A stretch of 64,000 bases of DNA from Ceratorhiza oryzae-sativae (lineage: Eukaryota > Basidiomycota > Agaricomycetes > Cantharellales > Ceratobasidiaceae), in NCBI GenBank assembly GCA_030998015.1, contig JARWMV010000249.1, positions 248,001 to 312,000 of the forward strand. The letters are read 5' to 3'. Shown one piece after another: positions 11,919-25,116 of the stretch. Position 1 is the first letter of the stretch. The number at the start of each line of letters is the position of its first letter. The notes beneath the pieces are model-generated. The model saw only the letters and a list, made by a program, of their open reading frames with translations. It searched no databases and was not told where the DNA came from. The position numbers were made by a program, and so were the translations under genes.

Positions 11919-14291
11919 GTGCGTCTAGTATTGTCAGAATAGAGCTACAGTAGATGAATGTCGGATATCTAGTGTGCGTCTGCTCGAGTGCGGTGGGCAT
12001 CCACAGTGAGGCAAGGTTTACGTTTAAAGCGTGCGGTCGGATCGAGCATTCCAGAATCCTGTCGAACGACAGATCGCTGACACAGCCACCCCGCCAAGCC
12101 GCTTTTTAGCTGCCATCAGACCTGCTTTTCTTCCAGCTTTTCTCGAATTCCCCGGAATGTGGCTAGATCCAGCTCCATGTCTCGACGTGTTAGGCCCGCT
12201 TGGAACTAGATCACAACGGAGATGTACAAGTATCGCCGTCTTCACACTTAATCACTCGCCGCTGGACTGAAACCACCAAACAGACGATGTGCTAGGTCCC
12301 TTTGAGGCGCTCCAAAGGGCTGGCTGGATCTAGACACACATACGGACTTGAGGGATGTTATTAGTGGGCTATTTGGTTATTCCGGGTATGGGCAGAACGT
12401 GTTGCGTTCCAATCCACCCAACCCATGCCCGGGCACCCAAGGACAGGGATATGTCTAATTGTTGGTTCTAAAGCGATCGCCCGTCCAAATCGACGAGACG
12501 GCCCAGCTCGGACGGGTAATTCTTTCGGCACTGTCACGGATCTATCCATACACCATTCACGCATTCAACCTTCATAGGCGGGCGTACACTCCTCATCGAT
12601 CGGGACGCAGTGCAGAGCCTATCAGAGCTCCCAGCTCACTTTGACTTACCTTCGGATGCCGTATTAGGAATCTAGATCGGGTGCTTTGACCCAGCAAAAT
12701 CTGAATTAAAAAATTGGATAAATGTCTGCGAGTACAAATTTAATAATGTGTTTCTCTTGTTCAAGGGAGGCACATCGTCTGGGGCTCAAGCTGAGTGATT
12801 ATTGTCGCCTAATCATAGAAGGTGTCATTATCTAGATCCGAAAGATCGACTATCCGACAATGCTTAAGACGCGGGACTTTGATTGCGTCAATGAGCTTCG
12901 AGTTGAACCAGCCCAATTCATGCTATTGAGTATACAAATAAATCAATCTCATAACGATAAAGCCATAAATGTAGCTAATAGCGACACTCTTCAAAAAATT
13001 CGGAAGATTTATTCGAGTATATGCATCGTATACCTCACAAAAATGCCCCGACTGTCGAAATATGCCGAGTCAAAGCGAGGTGTTCTGCGTGAGGTTACCC
13101 CCAAGTAGACGTACCTGGAGCTGTGGGTTCGGAGTATGCGTGCTTTGTTCTTTGAAACCCCTGTTCCTCTGCGCCGAGGTGTGTGGTAGACCACGTAATT
13201 CTAATGCGGTGTTCAGCTTTGGCTGGCCAATGCCCCAGAAACCGTCATGATCGAAGTTATTCTAGTGGTAAAAGAAGCACAGGGTTCTAGGGAGTAGAGT
13301 GTATCGCTTTAGTGCTTCGTGGCAGGGGGTCCTTTATTTAACACTCACTCACTCGCTTTTCTGGTCCGTTATTACACGAGTATAATCCATGTGAGTCTGA
13401 AGTCGACGGCAACCAGAACAGACCCATAGCCAGGCAGACATAAGAATGCAGGTGCCCCGAACATGCAGCAAGTGAAATGAATCTTAGAGACAGATCCTCG
13501 TGCCCCCATTTGCCTCGTCGTACCTTATCATGAGCCGCCTTGCTTGCTAAGGCCACTCCCCGATTAGTGTAACTCAAAATCGTGAGGGGTCCAAGGGACC
13601 GAAGCTATAATCGCACCCTGGATGTTGAATCTCACCGCATCCACACTTCGGGTTGTCGTTCTTACGGGTTCTTACGAGATTATCCCTCGCAGCCAAGCAA
13701 GCGACGAGCACGCAACTACGTATGCAACAAGACATGGTAAGAAATGGAAATATTTGATCTTTTTCGTTTAATATAACAACACTGGCGTGTCGCGACGATA
13801 GCTAGTTACAATAATTTTATTTAATCATGCGTACTTCGGCAAGTACTGTGTACTGCCCGAGCACGGGTATTTCAATCGTAACCTATCTGTCGGAAATAGT
13901 AGAATGGGGCCACTCGATTGAAATAAACTAATAATTAGACTTGGTGTTCGAATAGGACCATCGGCTGTGCCCGGATGGGCGACACAGGCATATGAATTTC
14001 CTACGAAGACTTGTACCTCCTATTTCACGTTGGGACTCGATCAGGCACAGCAATCAGGACAAGCGCTAGGTAAGAACATCATGGGCGCTCGAATCATCAA
14101 CTGGCGGAGCGCCCTGCTGTCACATGGGCGGTGCGAAAGCCAACACTGGAAGTAGTCTGGATTAACGAAGGAGAAAAGACAAGGCAATATGTTTAGTCCC
14201 GGTCGCATAAAATACATCAGATGCCTGCCAGTAGGGCAGAAGAGGAGGGAGCGAAAAAAAAGAAAAACGGCATTGAGGTTTTGGTGCCTGG
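11919..14291. other. 2.4-kb gene-poor interval
   Basis: No ORF here has a recognisable product, and the short ones present have no domain character. The stretch 12660-13900 is AT-richer than its surroundings. I see no LTR, inverted repeat or tRNA. It may contain UTRs, promoters or an unrecognised non-coding RNA. Confidence 0.45.
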
Positions 14292-15089
14292 CTAGAAATC
14301 ACCGAGAAGTTCTCTGGCGGTTTGTTTGGGACCTGGGGTTTGTTCGGGTGGGGTTTGTTGAGGTGGAGTTTGTCCGGGTGAGCTCTGAGCGGGCGCTCCT
14401 GACAGCTGAGTGGGGGCGTCGATAGTGCCGGTTGATTCAGCAGCTGTAGGGGCGGCGCTCGTTGCAGTTGCAGTATTATGTGCAGCTGGGGTGGCGGGAC
14501 AGCGCGGACCACCCTGTCTGCAAGTTACTGTTTCTGCTTGGGTTGCAGTCTTGGTAGGTGTAGTGACCGTTAAGTTATCACCAGTCGCGGGGCTGTCGGC
14601 ATTCTGGGAGGAAGTGGGAGAAGAATCTTTATGACGGCTGAGTGTCACTCCAACACCCACACCTGTGGTGAGCCATGTGTCAAGATATGCTCGGCAACGT
14701 ATCGGATGTGCGTACCAACTGCAATAGCAATTGCTGCGAGGGCGATGGCGGCGGCGATAATTAAGCCTTTGGGGGTCTTCCAAAAGGGCGTTTTGCCCTG
14801 ATGGTCGACTGCATCGTACCCACCAGCTGCCAAGTGTTTCTCGTGAGGAGAGGAGCCGGATTCGACATCGGCGGGACGTTCGTTGTATGCAAGTGGGGGT
14901 GTGTGGGCTGGGACTGGGACAGGGTTGAGAATGTCCGCGTCGTATCCTTCCTGCAACAGACTTCGGTTTAGTCGGGCATCGGTTATGGTGGCGCAAGGAC
15001 CGCACCTGACGCTGCTCCTTGCTGACTTGGGGAGCGCGGTCGAGCAGGCCTTCATCGTAGGCCATGTTCTTGGCGCCGGGTTGAGTCAT
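14292..15089 (-). CDS. Small single-pass membrane protein, function unknown
   Basis: Three exons (15006-15089, 14716-14950, 14292-14662) with introns of 55 and 53 bp give 229 residues. A Pro-rich N-terminal part (NPVPVPAHTPPLAYNERP) leads to PFWKTPKG and one strongly hydrophobic helix of about 22 residues (LIIAAAIALAAIAIAVGVG), with lysines before it. A Thr/Ser/Pro/Gln-rich tail follows, including two Cys (TCRQGGPRCP). The layout (cytoplasmic N-terminus, one helix, mucin-like outer tail) is common among short-lived, clade-specific fungal surface proteins. I do not recognise a family. It diverges from the gene at 15446, so the two probably share a promoter region. Confidence 0.6.
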   Translation of the reverse strand: MTQPGAKNMAYDEGLLDRAPQVSKEQRQVRSLRHHNRCPTKPKSVAGRIRRGHSQPCPSPSPHTPTCIQRTSRRCRIRLLSSRETLGSWWVRCSRPSGQNALLEDPQRLNYRRRHRPRSNCYCSWYAHPIRCRAYLDTWLTTGVGVGVTLSRHKDSSPTSSQNADSPATGDNLTVTTPTKTATQAETVTCRQGGPRCPATPAAHNTATATSAAPTAAESTGTIDAPTQLSGAPAQSSPGQTPPQQTPPEQTPGPKQTARELLGDF

Positions 15090-15445
15090 GGCAGCACGGG
15101 AAAACCAGCTCGGGTGGTGGTAGTGCGGTCAGGAACCGTTGCCCGAGATGGCGGACTGCCTCGGTGTTTGCACATCACGTCACGTGCTCATTCATTGTCC
15201 ATCCACCCACCATCCGCCGCTACCGCCGCCGCAACGGTGCCCGCTCGCTCTGCGCCCGCCCGCAGCGCCGTCCCCCTTTCGTGCAGCACCGAAGCCCGGC
15301 AGCGCATCCACAGAACACAGCGTCCGACGCATCCCGCTGTCTGTGCGCCTCTGCCGTCCGGCGAGCACACGGTGCGTTGTCTCCAACACATCCGTCGGTC
15401 GCGCGCTCACCTCATCCCGTTGTCGGCCAGCCCGTCGGAAGAGCC
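15090..15445. promoter_or_regulatory. Divergent intergenic region
   Basis: About 355 bp between two divergent start codons. The plus-strand frame stays open upstream to an ATG at 15164, but that stretch is Arg/Pro/His-rich and low in character, so I treat it as 5' leader. No distinct promoter element is recognisable. Confidence 0.4.
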
Positions 15446-18400
15446 ATGGGCCGTGACGCCAAGCCTTTCCTCAACTCTGAAGCACCCCGGTCGGTGTTTC
15501 CGCTTCCAAGGCGAACATCCCTCACCGGGTCTTTTTCTCTGCCAACACTCTCGCTTTCATCTCGTACAAAGGCTGCCCCGCCCTCTCTCCCCCCTCTGGA
15601 CATCAGCAGTGCTCATCGTCATCCGTGCGGTGACGACAGCACCGTGTCTTCCTGCATCACCGCCAGTTCCTCGCAGCCGTTTCCATCCAGCAGCACCGAG
15701 CCACACCCACACCCGTCCTCGCCGTTGAAGCCTCCAGCATCCCCCGGTCCTTCTGTTCCTCTACCCTCCATTCGTTCGCTTCGCAGTCGCTTTTCTTTCA
15801 GCTCTGGCTCTCAAGACCAGTCTACCACACCATCCCGAGCCGCCCAAACGCCACAAAAACGAGTTGTCTCTCGACGCTTTTTGCCTTTTGGAAGCTCCAA
15901 TGCCGGCACTTCGACTGCCAACACCGACCCCAACCTGCCTCGAAAATCGCTGGGTGATATGTTTGCACTTGGTCGTTCAAGCACCAGCTCGAGACTCGAT
16001 GCTGCCAGTACCCGCTCCGGTACGCCAAGCGGCCGCAGCTCCCGGAGTGTGACAAGTGCGGCAACTCTTCGTGGTTGGGGGTCTACCTCAAAACACTTGG
16101 AGCCAGGCACACACGCACGTCTGTCATTCAATCGTCCTCGGTCCCATGATTATACTCTCGACTCGGACTTGGGATTTGTCGTGGCCATCGGGGGTCCGGA
16201 CGAAACCATCCGCCAACGCCCGTCTACCTCTGCCCACACCACCCCTGTGGCACCTGGTACAACTCCCCCTGTTGAGGAATCTTCGCAAGAAGAAATCCAT
16301 CCGTCAGTCTTGTGTGATACCCCGGTCGGTCTCTCACGTCGCGACTCTGTCAAAATGGTTTCCAGCCTCCCGCCTTCGGCTGCTGATGCCGCCGCGGGAT
16401 CAGGTCTGTTACATAATCCTACAGGGCGCCAAGCCGGACCTGACGCTAATCTGTCGCTCGTTTGCTCGTTAGGCTCAATTCTCAGCACTCAGCCATCGGT
16501 CTCGCGCCCACCGCCGCCCGTCAAGCGGCCGCCCCCACTGGACCTCAAGTCATCCGTCGAGCTCGGGACTGAGTTAATTAGGAGTAAGTCTAGTCGAAGC
16601 GTGCCAACAGCTTACTGACTTGGTTTATAGCGCCTGTCACGATTCCTGAATCTCACGAAGGATGGGAGAACTCTTCCTCCGCGGCGTATCCTTTCGCTCC
16701 TGTTGACGATCGATCCGACATCACTTCCAGCACTCACAATACCCCCTCCTCAGTCCGAAAGTCAGCCGGCGGGACACAGGTTGCAATGTCGTCTTTGCCT
16801 TCACCCTCTCCGTTCAGATCTTCGCTCAGTGGAATCGACATCACCAGAGAAGCCGGAGAAGACTCTGATGCCCCTCACCTAGCGGCTTTGCAGCGTGCTG
16901 GGGCCAGCCATGATACTGCTCTGCTTCGTACACAAACATCTCTGGATTCAACCACACTTGGCGTGCCTACCAGGTTTCCGTCTTCTAGGTCAGCACGGCG
17001 CGAACATGCCATCATGGGTCTGTTAGGAGAACTGGATAATACTTTGACCACCAACCATCCTGCACAGCAGACAGCACAGGTGCCCGCAGGTGCCGTTCCT
17101 GATGAGAAGGCGACTGCTAGTACAGGACACTTCGCCGATAATCGTTTATTGGTAGAGCCCTCAGAGTTACCCGCAGGCCGAGCCTCACGGGCTCCCTCAG
17201 ATCCGAAGGCGGCTTCGGAATCGCTGAACCTCGAGACCCCAGTCGGCCTTGAAATGCACCCAGCAGAGTTTGGTCAACCACAACTGAACGGCAACGATTC
17301 CACTTTTGTTCGTGAGGACCAGCGCACGAATCTGCTTTTCGGGGATGAAACTTCTTTGACGGCACGGGTTGATCTTAATTGTTATCCCGCGAACCTGGTG
17401 GCCTACCGTTCCTCTCGTGACGAGAACGGCCGTGATGGCCCTCATTTACAATCCCTTGGCAGTGATCTCACTAAATTATTGTCACCAAATCGACTGTCCC
17501 ACATATCACATTCTGCTCCAAATTCAGCATTAGTCCCGACTATTGCTCTCCCTCCTTCCAGTCCTTCGTATCCTCCAGAACCATTGCAGTCAGGTTCGCG
17601 AACGCCCCAAGCTCAACACTCTCTGGATCTCGGGCTTGGATCTGGATCTCTCCACTTAGTTCCAACGCCATCTCCTTCATCAGCTTCATTTCGTCCCAAC
17701 GACATCCAAATCCCCCTTAAACACTCTCGCGTGTCGAGCCCTAGTGTACCTCATTCCAGGGGGTATCAATCGGCTAGAAATTCACCAATCTTGCCGAGAG
17801 CGGATGCTGTTTCCATTTCGCCAGCCGGCTTTGATCGTGGTGACGTGCGGGACTTCTCGTCGCCACTGAGCGGCCAGCGGGTGGCTGCGCAACGCTCCCC
17901 CTCTGTCGGTGCTGCCATGACGCGTAAACGTAGCGCCAGCTTCGACCTCACTGGATCTACAACTTTTACAAAGGATGGTGGTGACCCTTTCACCAGTTAT
18001 TCGAACGGTCCGAGACGGCCTGATTGGCTGGGTCCTCGAACGGCTAAAGCATTTGCTGCTGCCGGTTTACTCGACGGCACAAGAGACAAGGAACGCCTGT
18101 ATCCGATCTCAAGCGTCCGATCTGATGGCCAACGGGGCGCTTTATGGCGCAACCCTCAGAACGAGCTCCCTGGAAGGCTAGGCAGCGCTCGTTCACATTC
18201 TCGTCTGGGCTCTGAAATCATATCGCCATCGTCTCGTTCTAGAGCCCTCACAGGTGGAGCGGATTCGAGTCCTAGCTATCGGCGTGGAAGTTTAGATCAT
18301 ACCGCGCCACCTTCGCCGGTCTCGACCCACCGAACCTTGGTGTCCAGCGTCACCTCTTCGTCGCAATCCCAGCAATCTGTGCTCCAGAGTCTGAGAGAAA

Positions 18401-19353
18401 GACACGAGCTAGAAACAGAAGCGTTATTATTGGCGCTCGCAGGAAGTAAAAAGTCTGAAAGAGATTTACGCATCGAAAACGAACAGTTGCTAGTCTACAT
18501 CAAAGAGTTGGAGCTGCGAATCGCTACACTTGAAAACGACCGCGACCAGGAGAGAGTGAACTGGCGTAACAGGGATCATAGTTGGAATACCGCTCCAACA
18601 GCCGATATCGATGTGTTTGACCGGCGACGACAGGATATTCTAGCTGGTCGAGCCTCGACTAGGGTGTGGGGCATTCACAATAGGATGAAGTCGTTGTCCT
18701 CGAACAGGACTCCAGCCCATCCAGCTAGCCGGGCCTTGCTCTCCTCGAACGAGACTCCTCGTGCCGCTTCTGTGGCTGGGGCGTTTCGGAGCAACAATTT
18801 TGGCATAAAACCAAGGAGCGCTACTCCTCCTACGAAGCGGTCAGATTGGGTGGATCCTGTGCCGACCCCGAGAACGAACAGTGCGAGTCCTAGAATGCCA
18901 ACCTCGTCTGCTATCTCGAGGCCACCGGCCACAACATTGGACACGAGTGTAGAATTCGAGAAGTGGCATGAGGAGTCGTTTATCTCGCATTCCGAACCCC
19001 ATGTGCGCTCTCTTAGCTCTCGACAATTCCCCAACAACTCTGTGACGTCTCTTGAACCTCAGTTGCCGGGTAGCATGAGCCTCTTGATGCAGGAGGCCGT
19101 GCCGCTATCTGAGGATGAATACTCTTTCAGGAGTGCTTCGCCGTCTTCGTTGACGCTAGTTCAGCCCCGAAATAGCACCCCCAAGCCACACCCGCCGGCA
19201 AACATCAGCCCCATAACAGCCGAATTCTCTTTCAACTCCATCCCAGGCTCACCCCGCAGTCTGCGCCTGCGGCCAGATGAGGAGATGCATTTGGCGGATT
19301 TGATCAGCCTTCAAGGGCTTGAAATCACAGATGTGCTGGGCGACGCTGAGTAA
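15446..19353 (+). CDS. Large Ser/Pro-rich protein with one coiled-coil segment, unknown function
   Basis: Two exons (15446-16583 and 16631-19353, 47-bp intron) join in frame (LIR to TPVTIPESHEGW) and encode 1286 residues. I chose the ATG at 15446 (gccATGG context, start MGRDAKPF); an in-frame ATG at 15164 would add 94 unconvincing residues. Most of the protein is predicted disorder, rich in Ser, Pro, Arg and Thr. The exception is a heptad-like segment near residues 960-1030 (RERHELETEALLLALAGSKK, IENEQLLVYIKELELRIATL) that should form a coiled coil. No enzymatic domain, signal peptide or membrane span is visible. It may be a cytoskeletal or polarity scaffold, but that is only a guess from composition. 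Confidence 0.65.
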
Positions 19354-19920
19354 TGACATATTGCATTGTCCTACGATGCTCTCTCCATCGTGTTTGGGAA
19401 GTTTTCGTTCCGCGAAATTCTGCTGTTGCCTGTACATATTCGTTTTTGCATTCGCTGCAGGCCTCACTTATTTTGTAACATCGATTTGGTGGCTTCACCT
19501 ACCGTTCTTTCAGTGTGTACCGTACTCTAGCGTTACTATAAATGGGGACAGATTGTGTGACAAATAGGATTTAGGTATCCTACAAAGTTGGCTAAGACTT
19601 TAGGAAAACAGCCGAGTAGGGGATGAATCGATAATTCATTAATAGTACGATAGCATAGATCTTCCAATCACACATAAGCAAATTAGCAACCCACATTAAA
19701 ATAAGAACCACATGTTAAAAGCACAGACAGCGCTCAGCGCAACAAGAGCAAAGGATCGTGAATGGGTCCTGTGGCGAGTAAGATAGGATGAGGGAGGGAA
19801 GTAAAACGGAAGAAGAGTAATAATGACTAGGCCGTGCATGTACATAGCCAGGAGCAAAATACATATTAGTGATGGTGGATAAAATAGTTGACCTGGTTAG
19901 GCGTGGACTGATGGTTGAGC
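19354..19920. other. Intergenic, convergent 3' ends
   Basis: About 570 bp between the stops of the coiled-coil gene and the Ste12 gene. AT-rich 3' UTR-like sequence; no gene or repeat seen. Confidence 0.5.
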
Positions 19921-22900
19921 CTAAGAATGATGTGAGCGCACGGTTGCATTCGGAGTGGGATCACTCACTGCTTCAAACTGGGGTGCGTCGTATATACCAT
20001 TTTGAACCTCATAGCCGTACTCTTCTGGTTCGCCTGAGTAATACACTTGGGGGGCTACAGGGAACGATTCGTTGGCGTTATATGGGCTTTCCGAAGGCAC
20101 GCCAGTCACTGAACTGCCCATCCCACTCCCAGCTCGGGGATCGTTAGAAGAAACATAGGGTGTGGGGCTTGAAGCTGTACTATACATGGCAGGGCCATTC
20201 GTCGCGTTTCCGTAGGGATGATAACGGGAGGTGGCACCGGGAAAATCCATTTCGTCCGGACCACCGGCACTAGTCCGCCGGAGAGCAGCGGCCATCCCTC
20301 TGTGCGATTGGAACGGGGTCGCACTACGATGTCTTCTCAGGACGCCGCCACCGGCGTTAGCAGGAAATAGACCTGTCCCATCGAATGACTGTTTGTGCGA
20401 TGGTGCGGATTGCATGTAGCCGGCAGCAGGGGCTCGTAGCGAATCAGTCGTGTTACGATGATAGGGCGCGTGGGATATTGGTGCGCTGATCGCGCTGAAT
20501 GCGGGCGAGACGCTCCGTTGATCCCAAGCGTATCCGAGTGCGCTTTGGCTCCTTGGCATGTCCCAACTCGGCTCAAGCTCGCCAGACCACCGCCCAACAG
20601 GGGGCACACTGCGACCGCTGTGATGAGTGCGCCACTGTGGGCCGCTTGGACTGTGCTTAGGGGCCATGCTTGGATAAGGGAAGTTGGCGGGTGGGGGAGA
20701 AGCAAGCTCGGGATAGTCCTCCGTGGGGTTGAGCGATACAGAAGATTCAGTGGTGTTCGAGGGATAGATGCAAACGATGCCTAGTCCACGCAGTTGCCCT
20801 GGTTCTCCAACGACGTCTTCAACTTCGCCACGAACTTCCACCTCGCAAATCTTCTCCCCCATGAGCATCGTCTCATCCTCATCGGCCTGTTCCAGATCCA
20901 GAATCGCTCGATGATCGCCACTGTCTGCGCGCGCGTGTGTTTGATGGTGTTGAGCGAGGTGGTCAGTGCGACTGAACTGCTTGAAGCAACGCTCGCATTG
21001 ATAAGGCTTGTCAACCGCGTGAGACCTGATGTGTTCCTTCAGGTACCAAGGCTCGCGGTAGAGCCGACCACAAGAGTAAAGCGGGCAAACATAGGCCTTG
21101 GTACACGGAACACTCGCTGGCAGGTCTTGTAGCTGCGCCGAAAGGTCGAGATCAGATGGAGGCACCAGTGTTTGCGATGGATCCTGGAATTGCGTTGATG
21201 AGTGGGAGAGCGTCGACTGATAGACCGGAGGATACGGTTGCTGCGAAGGAATAGCGGACGCGGTAGGGTTCGTTAGTTGTTGTGATATATCGGAGCGCAA
21301 GGTGCTGGACACGAGCGGGGTAGTACCCAGGCTGTCGGGGTGGGTGCCAAAGCCGGCCATGACCTCAGATTGATGCTGCCTAAGCGAGGCGCCAGGAACA
21401 GCCACAGCCTGAGATGGATCCTGGGCGTAGGGTGGCTGTCTGGTTGAAGGCATATGGGAGAGCGAACTTGCTCTGCTAACGGAATGATCGCGATGGCCAC
21501 GAATCCGTTGATCTTGGAGCAAAGAAGGGGCGGCACCTTCAGAACCAGAGGCCGCGCCGCCCGCTAGGTCGTCATCAAGATATCGCAGTCCTACCCCCGC
21601 TTCCGATTCGCTTTCCGTCCCATTCCCACCACTTGCCAGTCGTCGTCTCGGGGCCTTCACGGCCTTTTTGCGCCGCTGTTTGTAGGAAGGGCTTCCCTCG
21701 AATAATGAAAGCATGTTGAAAAATTGTTTTCCGTGGCCGGATTGGTTATTGATCGCGTTGGGCGGTTGTTGAGAACGGCTTAGTGGTTCGGGGGAAGCTT
21801 CAGCATCTGAGACAAACTCGCCATCGCCGTCAGGCTTTTGCATGGCTATCGCCTTAGAAGTAGGGGCTGCAAGGATGGCACTGGAGATGGACTGTGATGT
21901 GTTGGTGGCCTTGTGATGCATGTGAGTCATGAAGTCTACGCGTTGCTAAATATACGTACGGGATAACTTGTTGATGTCACGATATGTTCTGCTTCGCGTA
22001 CTGCTCGATCCAATTCATCGCCTTCTCCGCGAGATGATGCGAACTGCTCATATAGAGTTCGTTTAGGGTCGTACGTGAATGATCTCGCGGGTTCTCCAAC
22101 GACAACCGTAGTAGGCTCAAGACCCATTTTTTCTCGCTTCAGGTCGCGTTCCAAGGCATCCAGGAACAGCCGGTCGTGTGGAACGGAGAACCTTTAGAAT
22201 CAACGTTCATGAAGAGCTCACACAAATCCGGAAAAGGATTGTGCATACCAGTAAAACACCTTCTGTTTCTTCTGGGTGCGGATGCACTGATATTTGAAAA
22301 GTAAATCAAGGAAAGGGGACTGCAGCACGGGTCAGCGCCATGAAGCATTGCTAGCACAGGGGATTACCTTAGGCTCTTCCAGACAAGCATCATTGCCTGG
22401 CTTGAGGTTTCTCAAATCGGAAAAGACACCTTCTTCGAACTTCTTCATGTTGCGGACCGGCCTTGCAAACGCTTCGAAACGAAAGACGAGGGCACGGACT
22501 ATGTCCGTGCCAGTGATGTGATATAGGCCGCCCCAAAGGACGCAAGACACGAATTCACCGGATGGCAGAAGAAATCGATTCATCGCTGGATGGGAGGCGG
22601 TTTGCGGGTGCTGAACAAGAGCATCTGAGGCTGAAGAATTAGGAGACGACCATCGGGAGGGAGCTGTGGCGAGGAAATACTTGAGCTTGTCGAGCTGGGC
22701 AATCATGTCTTGCTCGTGGACGGTTAGAGGGCGTGGGACCGGCACCGAATTTGAGTGAGCAGACGAAGACGTTGTTTCATTCGTCGATGACCGCTGGGAT
22801 GTTGAGCCGCCGCTCGGTGGCGCTTGGGATGATGAGACGCCCGTAGGCCGACCAGACACTGCGGCCAGAAAATGGGGAGATGTCCCTGGTCCGGTGATGC

Positions 22901-23057
22901 GGGCGGTGAGTCCTTCGTTGGCGGATGCGGCGCGAGAGAGACCATGATGTGGGACTTGCGTTGGCTGAGCAACCGAATGCAAAGCCGGAGGGTGGTAGCC
23001 CTGGTGAACTAATAAATTGTTCATAGCTGGCGACGAGGGCCAGAGGTGAAAAGCCAA
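19921..23057 (-). CDS. STE12: Ste12-like transcription factor (STE homeodomain plus two C2H2 zinc fingers)
   Basis: Transcription factor at the end of the mating/filamentation MAP kinase pathway. The STE DNA-binding domain starts near residue 115 and is split over three exons: LDKLKYFLATAPSRW, MNRFLLPSGEFVSCVLWGGL, RPVRNMKKFEEGVFSDLRNL, then SPFLDLLFKYQCIRTQKKQ and VPHDRLFLDALERDLKREK. Two C2H2 fingers lie near residues 605-655 (CGRLYREPWYLKEHIRSH and CERCFKQFSRTDHLAQHHQT). Exons are 22368-23057, 22249-22319, 21960-22191 and 19921-21909, with introns of 48-57 bp, giving 993 residues. The combination of STE domain and C2H2 fingers is normal for filamentous fungi and absent from yeast Ste12. 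The tail is Ser/Pro/Tyr-rich and probably regulatory. Confidence 0.92.
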
Positions 23058-24588
23058 TGGTGGTGAGGCGAGGCGGATTAAAATGGGAGATTAGGGAGTT
23101 AGCGGGGAGGGGAAGGGCGTCAATGAGAGGCCAACCCGCGATGGCTGAATGAACACTGGGAAGGCGATGGCAGCGTGCCCAACGTGCAGAGAAGATCGAA
23201 ACCCAGGCGATAACCACACTTCAGCGGCAACAACAGTCACGGTCGTCGGGTCACCGTGACAAATCATGTGACATGGCATGCGTTGTCGCGAGGTGGACAA
23301 AGCTTCCGGGCCGACGTTGATACATCATTTGGCGATTCATCTCAAATTCTGCATTACGAAGTGCCCGTCGTCGGGTAATGCACCTTGCTTGCTGATGCGG
23401 GAATAACACGGCTCGTCTCATCCCTCTCAGCTACCTGAAAGCAATTATTGAAAACCCAGACACAGCGTCTGAGGACAAACTGGTCAACCCAGATCCTGCT
23501 TCAACTCATCTCAAGTCTGACATATCTGCCGAATTCGCTGCTGCCAATTTTGCGTGTGCATGAATCTAGGATTCGCACTTTGGTAATATGTCTCCATAAT
23601 TCGATAGTATGATGGATCAACTCCGGTGTTTAGGGTGAGCATCTCAGTGTAAATATCTGACAATAATCGCTGTAAATTTGACGCTTAAATAATGTGTCCT
23701 GAACCAAGCATCAAAAGGTTACTTGATCTCCTAAATAATGCTGTTATTTGTTCGTCATGCACGCACACATCGAAATCCTAATTCGGGACCCGAGACAGGG
23801 TCTTGATTATGAATCTGCACCCTTGGTCCCTGTCATTTTGGGGTTAACCACCTGAAGCATGCTATGCCTATGAATCAGGTCCATGTCTTCATCAAGCCTA
23901 AAAAACAAGCCTCAATCCCCACCTGCAAATGTCTTTGCAAGTTTGTACCTGTTTTTATCCTGCACCTGCTCCTGTGCACTGAAAGCTGGAATTTCTGTGG
24001 CATTCCTGCAGATGAAGGAAGGTGGTAAGGTGGATATGGGTGTGGGAAGGCAGATGTATCAGCAACAGGAAGCCAGGCACATTGGAATGTAAAGTGGTGC
24101 AGGAGGGCAGGAGGGCAGGTACCAGCAGGCAAAATGAATAAACACCACCTAATGAGTGGACAACTTAACTGAACAAGCTATTCATGTGTTTATGGTCTAA
24201 TGTAGGCAAAGCTTTGTAAAAGATATATTCTCATTGTTTCAAGTTGTGCTCAGGTTTTGGAGGCTGATGGTGGTCCAATTTCTCATTGATTCACAAACAA
24301 TTCTAGTTGTATGCAGGGAACAAAACCTTTCATGTGACCCATATGTACTGTTTCACATCTAACTGTACTGTTTGTTGACCAAACAGGTCATATGGAGATT
24401 AATTTTATAGCCATGATGATATGCTATTGATTGATATCAATTACATTATGAGTGGTGGTCTTGATCAAAAATTATAGGCATTTTAAATGATGGGATCAAA
24501 ACATATGAAAGGTTTTGGCCCATAATGTACTTTCTCTGAGCCTGGAAACCTCATGATTTTTGACTTGCAGGTTTGTCCAGCCAGATTC
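23058..24588. other. Ste12 upstream region and start of CpG-poor DNA
   Basis: 1.5 kb with no supported gene. The left half should hold the Ste12 promoter. CpG dinucleotides are common up to about 23.8 kb and rare beyond it, which marks the edge of the transposon block. Confidence 0.45.
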
Positions 24589-25116
24589 TGTCAGAGCTAC
24601 AACCAGAAGGGATAACCCAAACGTCTAAGGGGACGATGGGAGACCTATAGGCAATGGTGCTGGAGGTCTAATTCATGACATCAAGGGGAAGACATGTGAC
24701 AAGGAGTAGGGGTGTGATAAGACACAAGGATGTGGAAGTATGTGCACTTGTCCTTAAGAGGACTGGGCAGGGACTATGGACTATAAGTCACACAGGTAGT
24801 AGAGGGGATATGACAGGAGGTCAAGTTCTGAGGCTTAAGGCTCTCAGACTCTCCCTTATATATTCATACAATGAGCTATATCAAATACACATATGGTGCA
24901 AGACAACTATTGTACAATGTAAGAATGGTGCCATGTAACAGAATATTCCAGAAGGTACAAACAGAATGTAAACAACAACAAGGTCACGTGATTGTGTAAG
25001 TAATTCTATGCATATATCTGATTAAACAGGACTTGTCCAAAAATATGAGAAAGAGAGATATATATAAAATATAGGAAAATCATAATAAAATCTGCATCAT
25101 GGTCTAGGCCATGACA
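24589..25116 (+). mobile_element. Solo LTR, family 3
   Basis: A 528-bp unit starting TGTCAGAGCT and ending GGCCATGACA (5-bp terminal inverted repeat TGTCA/TGACA). It is flanked by GATTC on the left and GATTT on the right, a 5-bp target duplication with one C/T difference. The 3' end of the same family recurs in inverse orientation from 63049. There is no internal coding region, so this is a recombined solo LTR. CpG-depleted. Confidence 0.75.

Noticed and set aside
15164..15445. 94-residue N-terminal extension of the coiled-coil protein
   Set aside because: Arg/Pro/His-rich with no protein character, in the expected 5' leader. ATG at 15446 has better context.
21936..21959. 24-bp gap between Ste12 exons 3 and 4
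   Set aside because: Too short; the 50-bp intron 21910-21959 gives an exact in-frame junction.
24675..24938. 88-codon plus-strand frame
   Set aside because: Entirely within the family 3 solo LTR; no homology features.
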